This document shows positions 1 through 8,212 of a stretch of DNA of 64,000 nt, piece after piece (the stretch's first letter is position 1; each line of letters opens with the position of its first letter). The stretch covers positions 1 through 64,000 of the forward strand of contig CAZOWL010000006.1 in assembly GCA_964583605.1 (NCBI GenBank). The letters are read 5' to 3'. Under the pieces are notes generated by a model. The model ran no database searches, had not been told where the DNA came from, and saw nothing but the letters and a program-made list of their open reading frames with translations. The stretch comes from CAZOWL01 sp964583605 (GTDB lineage Bacteria > Pseudomonadota > Gammaproteobacteria > Chromatiales > Chromatiaceae). The translations under genes were made by a program, and so were the position numbers.

Positions 1-53
1 GCGAGGCGACATTTCATCGTCCGGGGTGGCTCGGCTCGCCCCATGATCGTTAG
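1..53 (-). repeat. Dispersed 125-bp repeat, truncated by window edge
   Basis: This is the left half of the repeat family, read in the minus orientation and ending in GATCGTTAG. It matches the ends of the full copies at 28609-28735 and 59929-60055. The rest of the copy lies outside the window. Confidence 0.85.
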
Positions 54-511
54 CGATGAGGAGGGGTAATGCCCTCTGAGCGAAGGTCCTCACGGTCGAT
101 CGACCGTCAAGGCGGAAACAGGGCCACGATACAAGGCGTGAGAAGCACTGAGCACAGAGTCGAGACGGCCGAGTGGCGGGAGCGTCGCCCGACGCCCTTG
201 CGAGCACAGAGGAGCTCCGGCGAATGATCGAACGGGGAGCCGGATGCTGGGAAAGCCGCTTGTCCGGTTCTGAGAGGGGCCGGGTCGCAACTCGGACCAC
301 GGGCGAGATCATGTGGCACCGCCGGGAAACCAGGCGGCAAACAGAGAACACAAACATCGCCCTACCGTCCGGGGAGTGCCCGGTCTACTCGAAACCCCAA
401 CGACCGTGTCGGTCGCCCCGCTCGGTCAGCAGACGCCCCGGGCTGTGGCGCAGGGTCGCCGAGACATCGGGATCAATTTCGGTCATGGCGTCTCGCCTTG
501 CGCTCAGCGCG
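54..511. other. Intergenic stretch without a supported gene
   Basis: Open frames here are short, Arg/Pro-rich and overlap each other on both strands, as expected for high-GC non-coding DNA. The only structure seen is a perfect 16-bp palindrome, ACGGTCGATCGACCGT, at 92-107. It lies downstream of the toxin gene that ends at 512. Confidence 0.5.
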
Positions 512-934
512 TCATTGCAGGAAAGGATTTCGGATCTGCACGCCGTCAATCACCTGTCCGTGGCTCATGTCTTCCGAAATCAGCATCTCGGCGCCGCCCG
601 TCACCGCAGTGGCCAAAATCATGGCATCCCAAAACGAGAGCTCATGCCTTTCCTGGATCTCGGACGCATAGAGCAGTGTTGGGACCGTTGCGGTCTCGAC
701 TTGCCAGGCTCCATAGGCGCCTACTAGCTCGCGCGCCGTGGCCAGGGACAAGGGTTGAGGGATCTTGCGGGTGACGTTGACGAAGAACTCCTGCAGGACC
801 TGAATGCTCAACACGCCTGTCCTCGTGTTCCAGAGCTCGCGGAGAATAGTGGCAGCGCGGTCGCGCTTGTAGCCGGCATCTTGGTCGTGCGCATAGATCA
901 GGACGTTCGTATCGACGAACTGCTTAACGCTCAT
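512..934 (-). CDS. PIN-domain toxin, VapC-type ribonuclease
   Basis: This 140-residue protein has the PIN-domain layout. It starts with FVDTNVLIYAHD (Asp8), followed by the VLQEF glutamate (Glu49), WDAMILATA (Asp103) and SEDM (Asp122), which together would form the acidic Mg-binding site of a toxin RNase. The chosen ATG overlaps the end of the upstream antitoxin gene by 11 nt, the usual coupled arrangement of toxin-antitoxin pairs. An in-frame upstream start would add 11 residues but lies deeper in the antitoxin. The RNA target cannot be told from sequence. The family is seen directly; activity is inferred from the intact acidic residues. Confidence 0.85.
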   Translation of the reverse strand: MSVKQFVDTNVLIYAHDQDAGYKRDRAATILRELWNTRTGVLSIQVLQEFFVNVTRKIPQPLSLATARELVGAYGAWQVETATVPTLLYASEIQERHELSFWDAMILATAVTGGAEMLISEDMSHGQVIDGVQIRNPFLQ

Positions 935-1154
935 GGAGCTCGTCTCGAGAAATGCGCTGCTCGCCAAGATGAAAGCCAGTCTCCAACGCCTTGAGCGCCT
1001 TGCGTTTGGCTTGCTCGTATTGTTCGGCTCGCTCGACGATGGCGGTCAGCTCGTCCGCGAGCATCCCCGAGACAGAGGTTGACCGTTGTGCTGCGACGAC
1101 GCGCAGTTTGGCCAGCAATGCCTGGTCCAGCGACAGGGTAATATTCTGCTTCAT
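924..1154 (-). CDS. Antitoxin of the VapBC-type pair (RHH-like)
   Basis: This 76-residue charged protein begins with NITLSLDQALLAKLRVVA, the beta-strand-helix pattern of ribbon-helix-helix antitoxins. Its C-terminal half is rich in Glu, Lys and Arg and would wrap around the toxin. It precedes and overlaps the PIN toxin gene by 11 nt, so the two are probably translationally coupled. In this family the N-terminus normally binds the operon's own promoter, which agrees with the half-site array at 1177-1200. It could belong to the DUF6364 group; the exact antitoxin class is uncertain. Confidence 0.75.
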   Translation of the reverse strand: MKQNITLSLDQALLAKLRVVAAQRSTSVSGMLADELTAIVERAEQYEQAKRKALKALETGFHLGEQRISRDELHER

Positions 1155-1176
1155 TCGGTTACGCGATGCGACGCTG

Positions 1177-1225
1177 CACGTAAAATACGTGCTGCACGTA
1201 TATCAGGTGGTATCTCGCTGGTCAA
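1177..1225 (-). promoter_or_regulatory. Candidate toxin-antitoxin promoter and operator
   Basis: On the minus strand a -35 element TTGACC (1225-1220) and a -10 element TATACG (1202-1197) are 17 bp apart. Overlapping and following the -10 are three alternating 6-bp half-sites, CACGTA (1177-1182), TACGTG (1186-1191) and CACGTA (1195-1200), each separated by 3 bp. This forms two overlapping perfect inverted repeats. It looks like an autoregulatory operator for the antitoxin; binding itself is inferred. Confidence 0.6.
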
Positions 1226-1253
1226 GGTTGCGCAACATCAGCAGAGTAGCGCC

Positions 1254-1646
1254 GTGAGCTCGAGTGTCGCCCTCTACGAAGCCCTGACCAATGCGCCCGA
1301 CGAGCGCGCGCGTGCGCGCGTCATCGCCGAGGCCTTCGAGCGTTTTGAAGAGCGCTATCCGCATCTTCCGGAATTGGCTACCCAGAGCCACGTCCGCGAG
1401 AGCGAGCTGCGCCTGCAGAAGGAGATCGAGCAGGTCCGCGCCGAGCTCAAGCATGACATTGAACAGCTCCGCGCCGAGGTCGAGCAGGGTCGCGGCGCGT
1501 TGCGCGAGACCGAGCTGCGCCTTCTCAAGGAGATCGAGCAGGTACGCAGCGAAACGGTGCGCACCAAAGTCGATCTCCTCAAGTGGATCGTCCCGCTGAT
1601 GTTCGCCCAAATCGCTGCGATCGCCGCCTTGGTGAAGCTGCTTTGA
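1254..1646 (+). CDS. Small coiled-coil protein with C-terminal membrane anchor
   Basis: The protein is 130 residues from a GTG start. Its middle is a long heptad-like coiled coil containing two near-copies of ELRLxKEIEQVR, and it ends in a hydrophobic helix (WIVPLMFAQIAAIAALVKLL). This layout matches DUF1640/CCDC90-like proteins. It would be a tail-anchored inner-membrane protein with a cytoplasmic or periplasmic coiled coil. The frame stays open 56 codons upstream, but that part overlaps the divergent antitoxin promoter, so the GTG is preferred; its ribosome site is weak. Function is unknown. It is transcribed divergently from the toxin-antitoxin pair. Confidence 0.65.
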   Translation: MSSSVALYEALTNAPDERARARVIAEAFERFEERYPHLPELATQSHVRESELRLQKEIEQVRAELKHDIEQLRAEVEQGRGALRETELRLLKEIEQVRSETVRTKVDLLKWIVPLMFAQIAAIAALVKLL

Positions 1647-2174
1647 GTGGCCGCGCTGGGCGCCTTTCCCCGGGGCTTGACCAGCGAAGTGCTGGGGCGC
1701 CGCTCATGCAGGTGGGCTTCTGGCTGAATGGCATCTTCGATGTCGAGCGTCCAGCGCGATGGACCTGTGTTGCGCCCTTCGCGTAGCCGGTCGGCGGCCC
1801 GAGCAACCCAACTGTCGATCCCGAACAGGCGGGAAGGGTGTTCTTCGTGACCCCTTGCCTTGCCTGCCTGAGCGATGTGAGACGTGACCGCGTCTCCCGC
1901 GGGTGTCTCTCGGGTGGCATGGATCCGGCGGCGCCCGCATGCCCCCGATCCGCCGCAAGGCTCCGGCAGCTCGACACGCAGCGGCTCCCAGCAAGCGTCC
2001 ACTATCGTTAGATTTGCCAGGCCCATCCGGGGATCGCGGCACTTGTCCGGCATCCGAGCCTGTTGCCGAGGGGGCCGCTCTGTGCATCTCGCGATAGGCC
2101 TTGACCGCACGCCGCAGGCTTCGGAAGTGCCGAGCCGTGATCCCGCATAATGGGGTCGGACGCTGAGGTATCCC
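1647..2174. other. Intergenic stretch, possible decayed genes
   Basis: Long minus-strand frames cross this region, but they are Arg/Pro/Gly-rich with no recognisable domain and no convincing start. Together with the XRE remnant that follows, the segment looks like decaying accessory DNA. No gene is claimed. Confidence 0.4.
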
Positions 2175-2189
2175 TTGGGCGACCGGCAG

Positions 2190-2350
2190 GTTCCCCGAGT
2201 ATCTGGGCCTGACGCAGGACGCGGTGGCGTCTCGTGTGCGCATGAAGCAGTCGGCCCTGGGACGCTTGGAGGGCGGCGCCGAGCAACGATCGCCAAGCTG
2301 GCCGCGGCGAAGGGGATGACCGACGCGCAGCTCGAGGAATGCTACGAGGT
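2190..2350 (+). pseudogene. Remnant of an XRE-family helix-turn-helix regulator
   Basis: Reading from 2199, one frame gives EYLGLTQDAVASRVRMKQ followed by SALGRLEGG, the classic helix-turn-helix of XRE regulators and HigA-like antitoxins. Around 2275-2280 the homology moves to another frame, which continues RRATIAKLAAAKGMTDAQL, the usual C-terminal half of the same domain. Neither frame has a plausible start, so the gene appears frameshifted and 5' truncated. It is probably the fossil of a toxin-antitoxin antitoxin. A sequencing error could also cause the shift, but the missing 5' end argues for decay. Confidence 0.6.
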
Positions 2351-2420
2351 TACACGGTTCCCGCTTGCGCGACCTTGCCATGCCGCGGCGAGCGTGCAAT
2401 GTGAGACCCGGCCCCAAGGA

Positions 2421-2535
2421 CCGACAAACGTATTACGCACCGCCTCTGTTTCACAGAACCTTCACGGAAACCAAGGTGTGACGTGGTTAACATCGCGCCG
2501 ACAAGGGAAGTGGGCGGTGGCGCCTAGATGCGCGC
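2421..2535 (+). repeat. Upstream element, copy A (before first sorted protein gene)
   Basis: This segment of about 115 bp is closely similar to 3472-3588. Shared blocks include GACAAACGTATTACGCA, CGCCTCTGTTTCA, AGAACCTTCAC and a TAACAT-GCGCC block. Each copy lies upstream of a gene for a VPLPA-CTERM-type protein, so it may carry a common promoter or regulator site. No clear sigma-54 or sigma-70 hexamers could be assigned. Confidence 0.7.
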
Positions 2536-2662
2536 TCTGGGCTTTGAGGCCAGCGGCGGACGGGGAGGCGCTGACAGCGACCGGAGGATGGGGTCCGGCC
2601 TCGGCCCCGCAGATCAGTTTTGGAATGGGTCGATCACATTTCTTTCCTTCGTAGGGGGCTCA

Positions 2663-3397
2663 GTGAACACAGTGAACAGCTATGACCGGATCAAGCTAAT
2701 GCTCGCGGCAACCGTGGTGACGGCGGTGGTGCCGGCCCTGTCAGAGGCCGCAGTCGTTTCCTTCAGCAGCGACACCGATTTTGTGAACAACGCCCAGTTC
2801 ACCAAGGCATTCGGCGCCAATGCCCGTTGGGGCAATGGCGCTACCAACGGTGACTGGGAGTACGCCGTCGTCAACAGTACCGACAACCCGTTCGGTACCC
2901 CGAGCCAGCTGGAATGGAGCGGGCTGTCCGGCTATAACACCACGCCCAATCACGGTTACGAATTCACTTATGACGGCAGCAGCGCCGTGCGCCTGACGCT
3001 CGACGATCAGTCAGGCACTCTGGGCACCCACAGCGGCACGGTCAGCCCCACCCCGCCGCCGATCAACGCCATCGCTGCCCGTGCGAGGGCAGCTGATGGA
3101 GATGTCGCGACCATGCACGACATCCGCATCAACTTCACAGGCAGCGGCTATAGCGGCCAATATGTCGATCTGGGCACCCTGGTCGGCGATGTTGACGCCC
3201 AATACATCATGTTGATCGATGACCGGCTGGCAGGCGGCTTTTCGATCGACGGTGCCGCCACCCTGCGAGATGGCAACGGTTCGCTGCCGATGTACCAGTA
3301 TAAGGTCGGGACGGTCGTTCCGATTCCCGCCGCGGCCTGGCTGTTTGGCTCAGCGCTGCTGGGTCTGTTGGGCATGACAAGGAAGACCGTTGGCTAA
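2663..3397 (+). CDS. Secreted protein with VPLPA/PEP-CTERM-type sorting tail
   Basis: This 244-residue protein starts at a GTG preceded by an AGGGGG ribosome site. A hydrophobic signal segment (residues about 10-30) is followed by an acidic, Gly/Ser/Thr-rich exported region with no recognised domain. The C-terminus is VPIPAAAWLFGSALLGLLG plus a basic tail. This is the sorting signal recognised by exosortases in the PEP-CTERM system, which cut near the Pro motif and attach proteins to the surface or matrix. No exosortase gene is in the window. The frame is open 45 codons further upstream, but that part lacks signal-peptide character. Role unknown; exopolysaccharide association is an inference from the family. 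Confidence 0.75.
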   Translation: MNTVNSYDRIKLMLAATVVTAVVPALSEAAVVSFSSDTDFVNNAQFTKAFGANARWGNGATNGDWEYAVVNSTDNPFGTPSQLEWSGLSGYNTTPNHGYEFTYDGSSAVRLTLDDQSGTLGTHSGTVSPTPPPINAIAARARAADGDVATMHDIRINFTGSGYSGQYVDLGTLVGDVDAQYIMLIDDRLAGGFSIDGAATLRDGNGSLPMYQYKVGTVVPIPAAAWLFGSALLGLLGMTRKTVG

Positions 3398-3471
3398 GCC
3401 CAGGCTCCTCGAGGGAAATGGGGTCTGACTCAGCAGGGCGCGGTCCGTCCCGGATCGCACCTCTGGCGCCG

Positions 3472-3588
3472 CCGACAAACGTATTACGCAACGCCTCTGT
3501 TTCATAGAACCTTCACTGAAGCCTGGCCGCCCTCTGACTAACATAGCGCCAGTCGGGGAAGCGACAGGCGGCGCAAGATGCGGCGTGG
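3472..3588 (+). repeat. Upstream element, copy B (before second sorted protein gene)
   Basis: This is the second copy of the element at 2421-2535, sharing the GTATTACGCA, GCCTCTGTTTCA and TAACATAGCGCC blocks. The rest of the 3398-3941 gap holds no supported gene. The element begins about 75 bp after the first sorted-protein gene and about 350 bp before the next, so the duplication probably involved gene plus control region. Confidence 0.7.
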
Positions 3589-3941
3589 ACGGACATAGCC
3601 ACGGCCCCTCCGCGGGCTGTTCGATTGGCCAGGATGACGCGAGGACGAGCACAAGGGGCTGTGAGTCCAGCACGGGAGGCGCGCCTGCGAGCCGGTTATC
3701 GGGCGCGGTCGGGGCGGTTGGTGCCCGAGCTGCAACGGTTACGTGCAGCGACTCGGACGTCGGACGGATCGACGTGACCGATTTGAGGGGGACGCCTCAA
3801 GGCCTATAGCTAGCCGGTTCACGGCGGGGCCGAGCGCGGCCAATGAGCCAGGTCGTGCCAAGCACCGTGAGCCCATTCATTCGGACGCACCCCGCGGGCG
3901 CTGATAGTCGCGCGGAACTTAAATCAGGAGCTTAGCGAATC

Positions 3942-4508
3942 ATGAACCGCATCAAACCTCTTGTGCTCGCGTTTGCCGCGCTGGGCCTGCTGCTAACGGG
4001 CGCGGGCTCCGCGCTGGCGCATGACGTTGAGGAGGGGCCTTACGAGATCAACGGCACTGGAATGGATGTTGCCGTTAGCTTCCAGCACCGGGACGCACAA
4101 CCGTATAAGGGTTCGATCAACGTTGACGTCACGAACACCGGCACAGTCGCGTGGGACGATTTCCATTTTGAGATTTTCGCGGTGCCTGGCTCCCCTATCG
4201 GCGCAGGCGATGTCTTGTTTAAGGACACAGCGGCCGGGGGAGAGGATCCCACGAGCAGCCAAGCTGGCCTGACCTGGACCATTAACACCAATGACGCCGG
4301 CTTCTCCATCATCGATCTCTTCTTCACCGAGGTTGTGGGGCCAAACGACACTGCCTGGTTCAAGGTTTACACCGACAACACCACTGCCAGCTATTCCGTT
4401 TTCGGGACCCTTGTCTACCCGACGCCCGTCCCGCTTCCCGGCGCGGCCTGGCTGTTCGGCTCCGCGCTGCTCGGCCTGCTAGGCATGACAAGGAAGGTCG
4501 TTCGCTAG
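3942..4508 (+). CDS. Secreted protein with VPLPA/PEP-CTERM-type sorting tail
   Basis: This 188-residue protein has a clear N-terminal signal peptide ending near SALA-H, then a beta-rich exported domain without a recognised family, and the C-terminal signal VPLPGAAWLFGSALLGLLG with a basic tail. An AGGAG site lies 11 nt before the ATG. The last 60 bp of the gene are nearly identical to those of the gene at 2663-3397, while the exported domains differ. The sorting modules were therefore duplicated or converted together. It is probably an exosortase substrate exposed on the cell surface or in the matrix; its exact role is unknown. Confidence 0.8.
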   Translation: MNRIKPLVLAFAALGLLLTGAGSALAHDVEEGPYEINGTGMDVAVSFQHRDAQPYKGSINVDVTNTGTVAWDDFHFEIFAVPGSPIGAGDVLFKDTAAGGEDPTSSQAGLTWTINTNDAGFSIIDLFFTEVVGPNDTAWFKVYTDNTTASYSVFGTLVYPTPVPLPGAAWLFGSALLGLLGMTRKVVR

Positions 4509-5415
4509 CCCGGCTTCCTGATAACTGCCGGAGAATGGGGGTCTACCCCTGAGTTATCCCCACAAGATCGGCCTCGACGGTGGGCGGGCACGAGCTCGGA
4601 GGGCCGGCGTTCAGCCGGCCTCCCGCGGTGGGGGCTCGCTCGATGCCCCCGGCGCGCGATCTGTGGCGCTGAAGCCAGGACAATCCTCCCTGTGACGCGG
4701 GAAATGGGGCTGGGCTCCATTTCCTGTGCCACGAAGAGGCAACGCGAAGAACCGGCTGACGGGAACCTTCGCGCAGCTGCGGAGCAGATGCCCGGCGGTG
4801 CTGCCGGCTCTGCGCCCTAGGCTCGGCGGCCGAACGGCCAGAACAGGCCGGCACAGGCCGGCATCGAGCCGAACAAGGGAACGGACGCACGGAGTGGTAC
4901 GGCAGCCGCAGCGCCGAGAGAGACGAAGTACCGCGCGCCCGGCACGCTGTTCCCCGCCTTACCCGCGGCAGTTGGCGTGGGTCCCGATCACGCCCAGCCG
5001 AACCCCGAATCCCTCCGATTCCGACGACTCGCCGCTGCCGCGAAACGGCTCGCCCGCCCCCCGACTGCGATTTCCTGAGCCAGCGTGCCAGCAGACAGCA
5101 GTCGGTCCCTGGATCCCCGGCAGTCTCTGTTCGCTTGCCGCCTCTGGAACACCGGCAAGCCGCCACGCAGGACCTGAATCCTCACCCCTTTGGTCATGCG
5201 GTCCCGAGTCGAGAGTCGGGCACCAGCTCCGAGACAGCGGCTTCCAAGAGGCCTCGCTGCTGAATCGCAAAGGTGCCTCCCCTCGGTGCCGACCGATTAT
5301 CCGCCGGAGATGTGCCATCCACGACCAAGAATGGTCGAAGGATTGGAAGCAATTGAATTTCGCGGAGGGTTCCGGGGCCGTCTCAGCTCCGGTCGCTTAA
5401 GCGGCTGGAGAGGGC
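4509..5415. other. Long intergenic stretch without a supported gene
   Basis: About 900 bp lie between the second sorted-protein gene and a repeat copy. Frames on both strands are open but low in complexity (Arg/Pro/Ser-rich), without ribosome sites or domains. A small hairpin GGGGTCTACCCC near 4547-4558 follows the upstream gene and could help end its transcript. Nothing else is supported. Confidence 0.5.
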
Positions 5416-5541
5416 TAACGATCATGGGGCGAGGCGAGTCACCCCGGATGATGAAAGGTCGCCTCGCCCTTGATCGTTCCCTCACCCCAACCCTCTCCCA
5501 GAGGGAGAGGGAGCGAACGTGCTGCGCGGATTTCATTGTAA
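5416..5541 (+). repeat. Dispersed 125-bp repeat, full copy
   Basis: The copy runs from CTAACGATCATGGGG to TTTCATTGTAA. The inverted repeat around GGGGCGAGGCGA and the CCCTCTCCCAGAGGG hairpin are both intact. It lies between the 4.5-5.4 kb gap and the MerR remnant. Confidence 0.9.
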
Positions 5542-5584
5542 GCTCATGCCCGAGACGGAAAGGGCGTTGAGAACGATGCTCCGC

Positions 5585-5890
5585 TCAGTGGCGCTCGTGC
5601 AGGCATTGTCCATGATCGGCCAGTACCTCGATGACGCGGCAGTCGCAGATGCGATCCTGGGCGCGGTCCTCGATCATGCGCTGTACCTCGTCGCGTAGCG
5701 CCTCCAACCGGCTGATCTTGGCCTCGATGTCGGCCAGGTGGGCCCGTGCGAGGCTGTCCGCCTCGTGGCAGGAGCGATTCGGCTGCTCGCTCATCTCGAG
5801 CAGCTGGCGGATCGCCGGCACGTCGAATCCGAGTGTAATCTGTTTGCCGTACGCAAGCCTGAGGGTGTGGAGATCCGTAGATGCACGCAT
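5585..5890 (-). pseudogene. MerR-family metal regulator lacking its DNA-binding half
   Basis: The 101 residues match only the second half of CadR/ZntR-like MerR regulators: the LHTL and LGFDVPAIRQLLEMSEQP segments, a metal-site cysteine in NRSCHEAD, the dimerisation helix (HLADIEAKISRLEALRDEV) and a C-terminal CDCRVIEVLADHGQC. The winged helix of roughly 45 residues that should come first is absent. Its place is taken by the start of the P-type ATPase gene on the other strand, with a 10-bp overlap of the two ATG codons. It cannot bind DNA in the usual way. It may be a relic of the ATPase's regulator, or a short ORF still translated as a metal-binding dimer. Confidence 0.7.
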
Positions 5891-8181
5891 TCGACAGTCC
5901 TGGCGAGCGGACTCACCAGACGCGGTTTCGTGTCGGGGGCATGGACTGCGGCGCGTGCGCCGCGAAGATCGAAACCGCCCTGCGCCGCATGCCGGGGATC
6001 GACGAGGTCGAGGTGTCGCTGAGCTCCGGTGCCGTGACCGTGCGCCATGACGGCCGGGCGGCGGCGAGCGAGTTGCAGCGTGTCGTGACACGCTTGGGCT
6101 TCACAGCGCTCGACGATGCGGTCAACGTCGGAACGCTCGCCGGGCCGGGCCCCCGAGTGGGCAGTCTGTCCTGGCGCGGCGATTCGCGATCCGCGTCGCG
6201 ACCTGGCCGCTGCGCTCCCGGCGCGGGCGGTGGGTGCTGCGCGACCAGCGCCTGTGCCGAGGGCGCGGCAGCAGCGCCCTTGCCCAGTGCCAGTCAACCC
6301 CGCTCTCGCGACGCCGCGTGCGCCTGGTGGGCGACCCGCGCCGGTGTGACCATGCTCCTCACGGGCGCGGCCATCGTCCTGGCCTATGGCGTCGGACTCC
6401 TGGCGCCGCAGCTCGAGCGCCTCGCCTTGGTCGCGGCCGTCGCGCTAGGACTTGTCCCGATCGGCCGGCGCGCGCTGGTCAATGCGCGCTACGGCACCCC
6501 CTTCTCGATCGAGATGCTGATGACGATCGCGGCGGTTGCGGCCGTCGCGATAGGCGCCGAGGCCGAGGCCGCTGCGGTGCTGCTGTTGTTCTTGATCGGG
6601 GAGCTCCTCGAGCGCGCGGCGGCCAACCGGGCGCGGGCGGGGATTCACTCGCTCACCGCGCTGATGCCGAAGACGGCCCGCCGTGAGAGCGGAGACGGTC
6701 GCTCGGAGGAGATCCTGGCGGAGCGCCTCGCCATCGGCGATACCATCCAGGTGCGCCCGGGGGACCGCATTCCGGCCGACGGCATCGTGCTCTCGGGTCG
6801 GGGCGGGGTCGATGAGTCGCCGCTGACTGGCGAGAGTGTGCCGCGTCCCAAGGGCCCGGACGACAGCGTCCACGCCGGGACGATCAATTGCGAGAGCCTG
6901 CTCCGCGTGCGGGTCACGGCCGACGCCAGCGACAACACCATCGCCCGGATCGTGCGCATGGTCGAGGAGGCGCAGGAGAAGAAGGCCCCCACTGCGCGCT
7001 TTATCGAGCGCTTTGCGCGTTATTACACCCCGCTCGTCGTGCTCGTGGCCACCCTGGTCGCGATCGCGCCGCCGCTCTTCGCCGGTGCCGCATGGGTCGA
7101 CTGGATCTATCGCGGTGCTGCGCTGTTGCTGATCGGTTGCCCCTGTGCGTTGGTCATCTCAACGCCGGCGGCCATTGCCGCCGGCCTCACGGCGGGGGCC
7201 CGCGAAGGGCTTCTGATAAAGGGTGGGGCGGTGCTCGAGGAGCTCGGCCGCATCACGCTGGTCGCCTTCGACAAGACCGGCACGCTGACGCTGGGCCGGC
7301 CGCGGGTGACCGATGTGCTGGCCGTCGGTGCGGCCGACCGTGCCGCCGTGCTGGCCGATGCGGCGGCGCTGAGCGCCGGCTCGAGCCACCCGGTGGCGCG
7401 AGCGATCCTCGCTGAGGCCAGCGCCTCGGGGGTCGCGCCCTCCCGAGTCGACGACCTGGTCGCCTTGCCGGGCAAGGGTGTTGCCGCGCTGCACGCCGGT
7501 GGTAGGTCCCTCTTCCTCGGCTCCCTGGCCGCGGCGGCCGAGCGGGCCGTGCCCTGGTCATTGGCGGCGGCCGAGCCCTTGGTGGCCGAGGGGAAGACGA
7601 TCTCGGTGCTGGTGCGCGATCGCGAGCCCCTGGGCCTGATTGCGCTGCGCGACGAGATTCGTCCCGACGCGCAGGCCGGCATCGCTGGGCTGCGCCGTCT
7701 CGGCATCGAGGCGCTGATGCTGACCGGTGACAGCCGTGCCGTCGCCGAGCGGGTGGGCGAGCACGTCGGGATCCCAGCGCATGCCGAGCTCCTGCCGGAG
7801 GACAAGCTGCAGCTTGTGAAGGCGCATCAGGCGCGGGGACGCCGAGTGGCCAAGGTCGGGGATGGCATCAACGATGCCCCGGCGCTCGCGGCGGCCGATG
7901 TCGGAGTGGCCATGGGCGGTGGCACCGAGGTGGCGCTCGAGACGGCCGATGCGGCCAGCCTGCACGGGCGGGTCGCGGACGTTGCCGCGATGGTCGCGCT
8001 CTCGCGGCGCACGCTCGGCGTCGTGCGCCAGAACCTGGCCCTGGCCCTGGGGCTGAAGCTGGTGCTGCTCTTCACGACCATCGGCGGCGCCACCGGCCTT
8101 TGGGCAGCGGTGCTCGCTGACACGGGTGCCACCGTGCTCGTGACGGCCAATGCGCTGCGACTGCTAGGGGGGTTACGATGA
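5881..8181 (+). CDS. P1B-type heavy-metal-exporting ATPase (Zn/Cd/Pb type)
   Basis: This 766-residue pump starts with one HMA domain (GMDCGACAAKIE; Cys23 and Cys26). A Cys-rich linker (GGGCCATSACA) and membrane helices follow. The transport motif is CPC (residues 420-422). The actuator motif reads SPLTGESVP, the phosphorylation motif DKTGT has Asp464, and the SSHPVARA and GDGINDAPAL motifs are present. This set is typical of ZntA/CadA exporters, which move Zn, Cd or Pb out of the cytoplasm. GGAG lies 8 nt before the ATG, inside the remnant regulator gene. The alkaline phosphatase gene follows after 31 nt. Metal specificity is inferred from the family. Confidence 0.92.
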   Translation: MHAFDSPGERTHQTRFRVGGMDCGACAAKIETALRRMPGIDEVEVSLSSGAVTVRHDGRAAASELQRVVTRLGFTALDDAVNVGTLAGPGPRVGSLSWRGDSRSASRPGRCAPGAGGGCCATSACAEGAAAAPLPSASQPRSRDAACAWWATRAGVTMLLTGAAIVLAYGVGLLAPQLERLALVAAVALGLVPIGRRALVNARYGTPFSIEMLMTIAAVAAVAIGAEAEAAAVLLLFLIGELLERAAANRARAGIHSLTALMPKTARRESGDGRSEEILAERLAIGDTIQVRPGDRIPADGIVLSGRGGVDESPLTGESVPRPKGPDDSVHAGTINCESLLRVRVTADASDNTIARIVRMVEEAQEKKAPTARFIERFARYYTPLVVLVATLVAIAPPLFAGAAWVDWIYRGAALLLIGCPCALVISTPAAIAAGLTAGAREGLLIKGGAVLEELGRITLVAFDKTGTLTLGRPRVTDVLAVGAADRAAVLADAAALSAGSSHPVARAILAEASASGVAPSRVDDLVALPGKGVAALHAGGRSLFLGSLAAAAERAVPWSLAAAEPLVAEGKTISVLVRDREPLGLIALRDEIRPDAQAGIAGLRRLGIEALMLTGDSRAVAERVGEHVGIPAHAELLPEDKLQLVKAHQARGRRVAKVGDGINDAPALAAADVGVAMGGGTEVALETADAASLHGRVADVAAMVALSRRTLGVVRQNLALALGLKLVLLFTTIGGATGLWAAVLADTGATVLVTANALRLLGGLR

Positions 8182-8212
8182 GATCCGCTCGACATCATCC
8201 GGAGGCAGACAC

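Noticed and set aside
1704..2417. Transposase remnant on the minus strand
   Set aside because: The frame is long, but no DDE motif, terminal inverted repeats or familiar transposase segment could be seen.
2440..2520. Sigma-54 promoter before the sorted-protein genes
   Set aside because: A GG-N10-GC spacing appears in copy A but not in copy B, and the TGGCAC/TTGC core is missing in both.
4726..5400. A 224-codon plus-strand open frame in the 4.5-5.4 kb gap
   Set aside because: Arg/Pro/Ser-rich, no ribosome site, no domain, and equally long frames run on the other strand.
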